The notes under the pieces are model-generated. The model worked only from the letters and a program-made list of their open reading frames with translations. It made no database searches and was not told the origin of the DNA. From JAULUH01 sp032111745 (GTDB lineage: Bacteria > Chloroflexota > Anaerolineae > JAAEKA01), in the NCBI GenBank assembly GCA_032111745.1, contig JAULUH010000108.1:1-10113 (forward strand): 10,113 bases of DNA, written 5' to 3'. Positions 7,317 to 10,113 of the stretch are shown piece after piece. Both the position numbers and the translations under genes were made by a program. Position 1 is the first letter of the stretch, and every line of letters begins with the position of its first letter.

Positions 7317-8283
7317 AGCCGGCTTCGGCCAGCCGCGCGCGGCGCGACCGGCGCTCGACCGTCTCTACGGGCACGGGGACATCGCCACCGGCGGCCGCGG
7401 CCTGGGCCGCCTGCGCAGCCTTCTGCAGCTGGCGCTGCATCATGATCCAGGCCATGCAGTTCTCGTCCTGGCCCATCAGGGCATCGGCCGCGCGGATGGC
7501 GGTGAGGATCTCAAGCTCCAGCGGATTGGTGATGGCACAGGTCATGCCCGCGCCGATGGCCATGGCGACGAAGCTGGCGTTGATCGCCGGCCGGTTGGGC
7601 AGGCCGAAGGAGATGTTGGAAGCACCGCAGGTGCAATTGCAGCCCAGCTCCTCCCGCACCCAGCGCACCAGGTCCAGGATGTCCCGGCCTGCACCTGGCA
7701 CCGCACCGGCAGGCATGGCCAGCGGGTCGATCAGCACGTCGGCCGGGGAGATGCCGTAGGACTCTGCGCGCTTGACGATCTTCTTGGCCACCTGGAAACG
7801 CACGACGGGGTCATACGAGATACCCGTCTCGTCGTTGGTGACGGCGATGACGACGGCACCGCGCGCGGCCACCAGGGGCAGCACGGCCTCCAGCCGCTCG
7901 TCCTCGCCGGTGACGGAGTTGACGATGGGCTTGCCCCAGGCCGCCTCCAGCCCGGCCTTGAGGGCCGGGATCACCGAGGAGTCGATGCTGATGGGCACGT
8001 CCACCACCTCCTGGACGATGCGGATGGCCTCGGCCAGGACCTGAGGCTCCACCTCGTGGGGATTGGGCACGCCGATGCCGGCGTTGACGTCCAGCACATG
8101 AGCCCCGGCCTCTACCTGGGCAATGGCATCGGCGCGCACGCGGCTGAAGTCGCCAGCCTGCATCTCGGCCGCCAGCTTCTTGCGGCCGGTGGGGTTGATG
8201 CGCTCGCCGATGATGACGAATGGCCGCCCAGGGCCGATCACGACGGTCTTGTGGGGTGAAGAGACGACGGTTTCGAGGGTCAT
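7315..8283 (-). CDS. Methyltetrahydrofolate:corrinoid methyltransferase (pterin-binding, AcsE/MetH-like)
   Basis: The 322-residue product is a pterin-binding TIM barrel related to dihydropteroate synthase but of the methyltransferase branch. GERINPTGRKK is at 26-36, where true dihydropteroate synthases have a different motif. It is followed by HVLDVNAG (62-69), ISIDSS (98-103), NSVTGE (122-127), LIDPLAM (184-190) and CGASNISFGLPNR (219-231); the last holds the asparagine that binds pterin in AcsE. These enzymes move a methyl group between methyl-THF and a corrinoid protein, either in the Wood-Ljungdahl pathway or as methyltransferase II in O-demethylase and methylamine systems. It is about 60 residues longer than AcsE, mainly through an Ala/Gln-rich and Arg-rich tail after residue 283. 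The frame allows starts at 8301 or 8304, but 8283 has GGAGGAAGG five bases upstream. No corrinoid protein gene is in the window, so the direction and partner are unknown. Confidence 0.83.
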   Translation of the reverse strand: MTLETVVSSPHKTVVIGPGRPFVIIGERINPTGRKKLAAEMQAGDFSRVRADAIAQVEAGAHVLDVNAGIGVPNPHEVEPQVLAEAIRIVQEVVDVPISIDSSVIPALKAGLEAAWGKPIVNSVTGEDERLEAVLPLVAARGAVVIAVTNDETGISYDPVVRFQVAKKIVKRAESYGISPADVLIDPLAMPAGAVPGAGRDILDLVRWVREELGCNCTCGASNISFGLPNRPAINASFVAMAIGAGMTCAITNPLELEILTAIRAADALMGQDENCMAWIMMQRQLQKAAQAAQAAAAGGDVPVPVETVERRSRRARLAEAG

Positions 8284-8288
8284 GGGTT

Positions 8289-8297
8289 CCTTCCTCC
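8289..8297 (-). promoter_or_regulatory. Ribosome-binding site that sets the methyltransferase start
   Basis: GGAGGAAGG lies five bases before the ATG at 8281-8283. An upstream ATG (8299-8301) and a TTG (8302-8304) in the same frame have no comparable site and would place this purine run inside the coding region. Confidence 0.75.
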
Positions 8298-8309
8298 GCA
8301 TCAATGAGT

Positions 8310-9332
8310 TCAGTCTACTGGCTTTGGCTGCTCTGGCTGTTGGCTGCGCCGGCCTGGTGCACCGGCCACAGGCTGGGCGACTCCTGGCTGTAGGGGGCGG
8401 GGCAGCAGGCCCGCCTCTTCGATGATCTCTGCCACCAGCTCCTCCTGGCGATAGGCCATCACGTGGACGCCGGCCACGCCAGGGATTTCTTTGACCTGCT
8501 GGATGATCTCGACACAGATGCGCTTCCCTTCGGCCACCTTCTTTTCCTTGGGCACGCCGGCCAGCCGGGCCACGACCTCGTCCGGAATGTAGACGCCAGG
8601 TACCTTGGTGCGCATGTATTCGGCGGCCTTCTCGGAGCGCAGTGGACCTACACCCACCAGGATGTACACCCGTTTGTCCACGCCCAAGTCGCGCACCCGC
8701 TCCATGAACTGGACGAGCCGCGGGACGTCGTAACAGTACTGAGTCTGGATGAACTCCGCGCCCGCCTCCGCCTTCTTGGCCAGGCGGAAGGGCCGCCAGT
8801 CGTAGGGTGGCACAAAGGGATTCTCAGCCGCGCCGACGAAGACCCGGGGCGGCGTGGTCAGCTTGCGGCCGCTGAGGAACATGCCCTTGTCGCGCATGAT
8901 GCGGGCCGTGCGCAAGAGCTGGATAGAATCCAGGTCGAAGACCCGCTTGGCCTCGGGCTGGTCGCCCGCCGTGACGTCGTCGCCGGTCAGGCACAGCACG
9001 TTCTTCACGCCCATGGCCGCGGCACCCAGCAGGTCACCTTGGATGGCAATGCGGTTGCGGTCGCGACAGGAAATCTGGTACACCGGCTCGTAGCCGGCCC
9101 GGGTCAACAGCGCACAGATGGCCACACTGGACATGTGGCAGTGCGCGCCGGAGGCGTCGGTGGCGTTGATGGCATCGCACACCTCCGACAGCACGATCGC
9201 GGCGTCGTAAACGTCCTGCGGGTTGGCGCTGTCCGGTGGGTTCAGCTCTGCAGTTACGGCAAAGCGGCCGGAGCGCAGCACCCGCTCCAACCGGCTGCCG
9301 GCCACCAGACCGGCTTGGTTTGACATGGCCAT
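8310..9332 (-). CDS. metF: Methylenetetrahydrofolate reductase
   Basis: The 340-residue product is a MetF-type flavin TIM barrel that interconverts 5,10-methylene-THF and 5-methyl-THF. Visible landmarks are the catalytic glutamate in AELNPPD (Glu29, equivalent to Glu28 of the E. coli enzyme), QISCRDRNR (86-94), LCLTGDD (113-119) and GAEFIQTQYCYD (191-202). The last 30 residues are Pro/Gln-rich and probably disordered. The gene starts four bases after the metV stop, an arrangement like the MetVF pair of acetogens such as Moorella, where MetF works in a complex with MetV. The start at 9332 has GAGGA upstream; a second ATG at 9326 is equally in frame and cannot be excluded. In anaerobes the enzyme can run toward methyl-THF for acetate synthesis, or in reverse to oxidise methyl groups. 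It is followed 26 nt later by the methyltransferase gene. Confidence 0.92.
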   Translation of the reverse strand: MAMSNQAGLVAGSRLERVLRSGRFAVTAELNPPDSANPQDVYDAAIVLSEVCDAINATDASGAHCHMSSVAICALLTRAGYEPVYQISCRDRNRIAIQGDLLGAAAMGVKNVLCLTGDDVTAGDQPEAKRVFDLDSIQLLRTARIMRDKGMFLSGRKLTTPPRVFVGAAENPFVPPYDWRPFRLAKKAEAGAEFIQTQYCYDVPRLVQFMERVRDLGVDKRVYILVGVGPLRSEKAAEYMRTKVPGVYIPDEVVARLAGVPKEKKVAEGKRICVEIIQQVKEIPGVAGVHVMAYRQEELVAEIIEEAGLLPRPLQPGVAQPVAGAPGRRSQQPEQPKPVD

Positions 9333-9336
9333 GGGT

Positions 9337-9867
9337 TCAGTCCTCGCCGGCCGCCGGCCAGGGGCCGTAGTTCGGGGGTACCGATGGCTGCCGGCTGGTG
9401 TCCTGCCACCCCTTGGGCACCTGCTCATCGACCCCCGTGAGCATGTTGACCCAGGCCGACGTGCCCTCTAGCTGGCGGTTCACCGGGGGCTCGATCCACA
9501 AGATCTCCCGGCCGTACACCGGCATCTGCGTCGAGCGCTCGTAGGCCTCCACCCACACGCAGCGCATCTCCGGCTTGACCTCGCAATGCCCGTTGGCCCG
9601 GACCCCGCCACAGGGGCCGTTGCGCAGGTTTTTGGGGCAGGTCATGGGGCAGGTCATGCCAGTGGAGTGCAGGATGCACTGGCCGCACATGCGGCAGTCG
9701 AACATCACCTGCTTGCCGAGCTCCTCGGGGGCCCGCATCAGGCGGTCGGTGCGCTCGTAGCCGATGCGCTGGATCACGGGGTCGAGGCCGGTAAATAGAT
9801 CGTGCGTAACCTTGTAGATCTTCTCCAGGAATTCAGGCCGATCTCGCAGCCAGCTTCCAATACTCAT
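9337..9867 (-). CDS. metV: MetV, zinc/iron-sulphur partner of methylenetetrahydrofolate reductase
   Basis: The 176-residue product matches the family annotated as methylenetetrahydrofolate reductase C-terminal domain, known as MetV in acetogens. Eight cysteines are concentrated between 58 and 103: C58, C61, C64, C73, C77, C86, C95 and C103. They include CRMCGQC, TCPMTCPK and the family landmark LRNGPCGG (81-88), enough to bind zinc or an Fe-S cluster. MetV forms a complex with MetF and is thought to pass electrons to or influence its flavin; its exact role depends on the organism. The gene directly precedes metF, as expected. The ATG at 9865-9867 has no clear ribosome-binding site (AGAGAAA at best), which leaves the start less certain than most here. 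A short upstream reading frame overlaps it by ATGA. MetV is the first recognised gene of the operon in this window. Confidence 0.88.
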   Translation of the reverse strand: MSIGSWLRDRPEFLEKIYKVTHDLFTGLDPVIQRIGYERTDRLMRAPEELGKQVMFDCRMCGQCILHSTGMTCPMTCPKNLRNGPCGGVRANGHCEVKPEMRCVWVEAYERSTQMPVYGREILWIEPPVNRQLEGTSAWVNMLTGVDEQVPKGWQDTSRQPSVPPNYGPWPAAGED

Positions 9868-9950
9868 AGGCCGTGTTTCTCTACATCATAATGGCAGCCG
9901 GGCTTCTCAAACGCCCACCCTGCTTCTTCATGCGGTCCCGCCATGGCCAT
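9864..9950 (-). CDS. Possible 28-codon leader ORF overlapping metV start
   Basis: An ATG at 9948-9950 opens a 28-codon frame ending in TGA that overlaps the metV ATG as ATGA. The peptide starts MAMAGPHEEAGWAFEKPGCH. The same frame has no stop upstream to the window edge, through the repeats, so openness alone is weak evidence. No ribosome-binding site is seen and I recognise no homologue. It could be a coupled leader peptide, the tail of a larger unseen gene, or chance. Confidence 0.2.
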   Translation of the reverse strand: MAMAGPHEEAGWAFEKPGCHYDVEKHGL

Positions 9951-9960
9951 AACCAGGGCG

Positions 9961-10000
9961 CCGACCGTGTCTGTCCGTGTTCGTCCGTGTCCGTCCGTGT
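9961..10000. repeat. Four tandem copies of a degenerate 10-bp unit
   Basis: Four adjacent decamers, CCGACCGTGT, CTGTCCGTGT, TCGTCCGTGT and CCGTCCGTGT, occupy 9961-10000 with changes only in the first four positions of the unit; the CCGTGT half is invariant. They lie about 95 nt upstream of the metV start. Their complement, ACACGGAC, is like the ACACGGA-type short repeats found between genes in several large bacterial genomes; that comparison is from memory. Confidence 0.85.
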
Positions 10001-10113
10001 TCTGCTCCGTGGTCCGTATTCCGCTCCGGCTCCTCCGGTCCTGGATCCTCTCTGCGCTCTCCGCGCCTTTGCGGTTCGCCTCCGGGGTCCGTGTTCTGCT
10101 CCGTGGTCCGTAT
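9993..10113. repeat. 27-bp exact direct repeat flanking a purine/pyrimidine-biased spacer
   Basis: The 27-bp sequence at 9993-10019, beginning GTCCGTGTTCTGCTCCGTGG, recurs exactly at 10087-10113, which is the last base of the window, so the second copy may be longer. The 67-nt spacer is pyrimidine-rich (CTCTCTGCGCTCTCCGCG) and holds further GGTCC and CTCCG pieces. No gene is visible anywhere in 9951-10113. The repeats probably continue beyond the right edge. Confidence 0.85.

Noticed and set aside
3053..8259. Long plus-strand open frames opposite the genes (for example 3053-4456, 4484-5266, 5368-6387 and 7267-8259)
   Set aside because: They lie fully antisense to genes with clear family motifs, show no recognisable domains, and are expected in GC-rich DNA where stop codons are rare.
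7315..8283. Dihydropteroate synthase (FolP) of folate synthesis
   Set aside because: The GERINPTG start motif, the SNISFGLPNR segment and the metV-metF neighbours fit the methyl-THF methyltransferase branch instead.
9885..9910. Possible metV promoter: TATGAT (9885-9890) with TTGAGA (9905-9910) on the minus strand
   Set aside because: The spacer is only 14 bp, too short for a normal sigma-70 promoter, and the transcript would start a few bases before the metV ATG.
9961..10113. Repeats near the right edge as a CRISPR array
   Set aside because: Units are 10 bp or a single pair of 27-bp copies with no regular unique spacers, and no cas gene is present.

Overview
The window is GC-rich bacterial DNA with nine recognisable genes, all on the minus strand. 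They are therefore read from the right edge to the left. The gene content suggests an anaerobic or facultative, possibly Chloroflexota-like (Anaerolineae) bacterium: a separate MetV partner for MetF, a corrinoid-type methyl-tetrahydrofolate methyltransferase, and interspersed GC-rich short repeats of the GGCT-NN-AGCC type. That taxonomic guess is an inference. No rRNA or marker gene is present to test it.

Reading in the direction of transcription, the window opens with about 150 bp of short direct repeats (9961-10113). Then comes a tight one-carbon block: metV (9337-9867), metF (8310-9332) and a methyl-THF:corrinoid methyltransferase (7315-8283). Without a break it runs into a sugar block: a class II aldolase (6540-7304), a PHP-domain hydrolase (5167-6531), a long SorE/YggP-type zinc dehydrogenase (3422-5137) and an SrlD-type sorbitol-6-phosphate dehydrogenase (2608-3399). 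Gaps between these seven genes are only 4 to 29 nt, and two ribosome-binding sites overlap the preceding stop codon, so they look like one operon. A 194-nt gap full of inverted repeats separates a second SorE/YggP paralogue (617-2413). A 281-nt gap holding a perfect 71-nt palindrome then separates the 5' part of an MtlD-type mannitol-1-phosphate dehydrogenase (1-335, cut by the left edge).

Functionally, the left half looks like a set of hexitol-phosphate and ketose-phosphate oxidoreductases (mannitol-1-P, sorbitol-6-P and sorbose-1-P-like chemistry) with an aldolase and a possible phosphatase. The right half is the methyl-oxidising (or methyl-forming) end of the tetrahydrofolate one-carbon branch. 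Joining the two in one apparent operon is the most interesting property of the window. One explanation is corrinoid-dependent O-demethylation of a methylated sugar or polyol, with the freed polyol then entering the phosphate dehydrogenase pathway. No methyltransferase I or corrinoid protein is visible here, so this stays a hypothesis. Both SorE/YggP paralogues also carry an apparent extra Rossmann domain, which makes them about 170 residues longer than the E. coli family member as I remember it.
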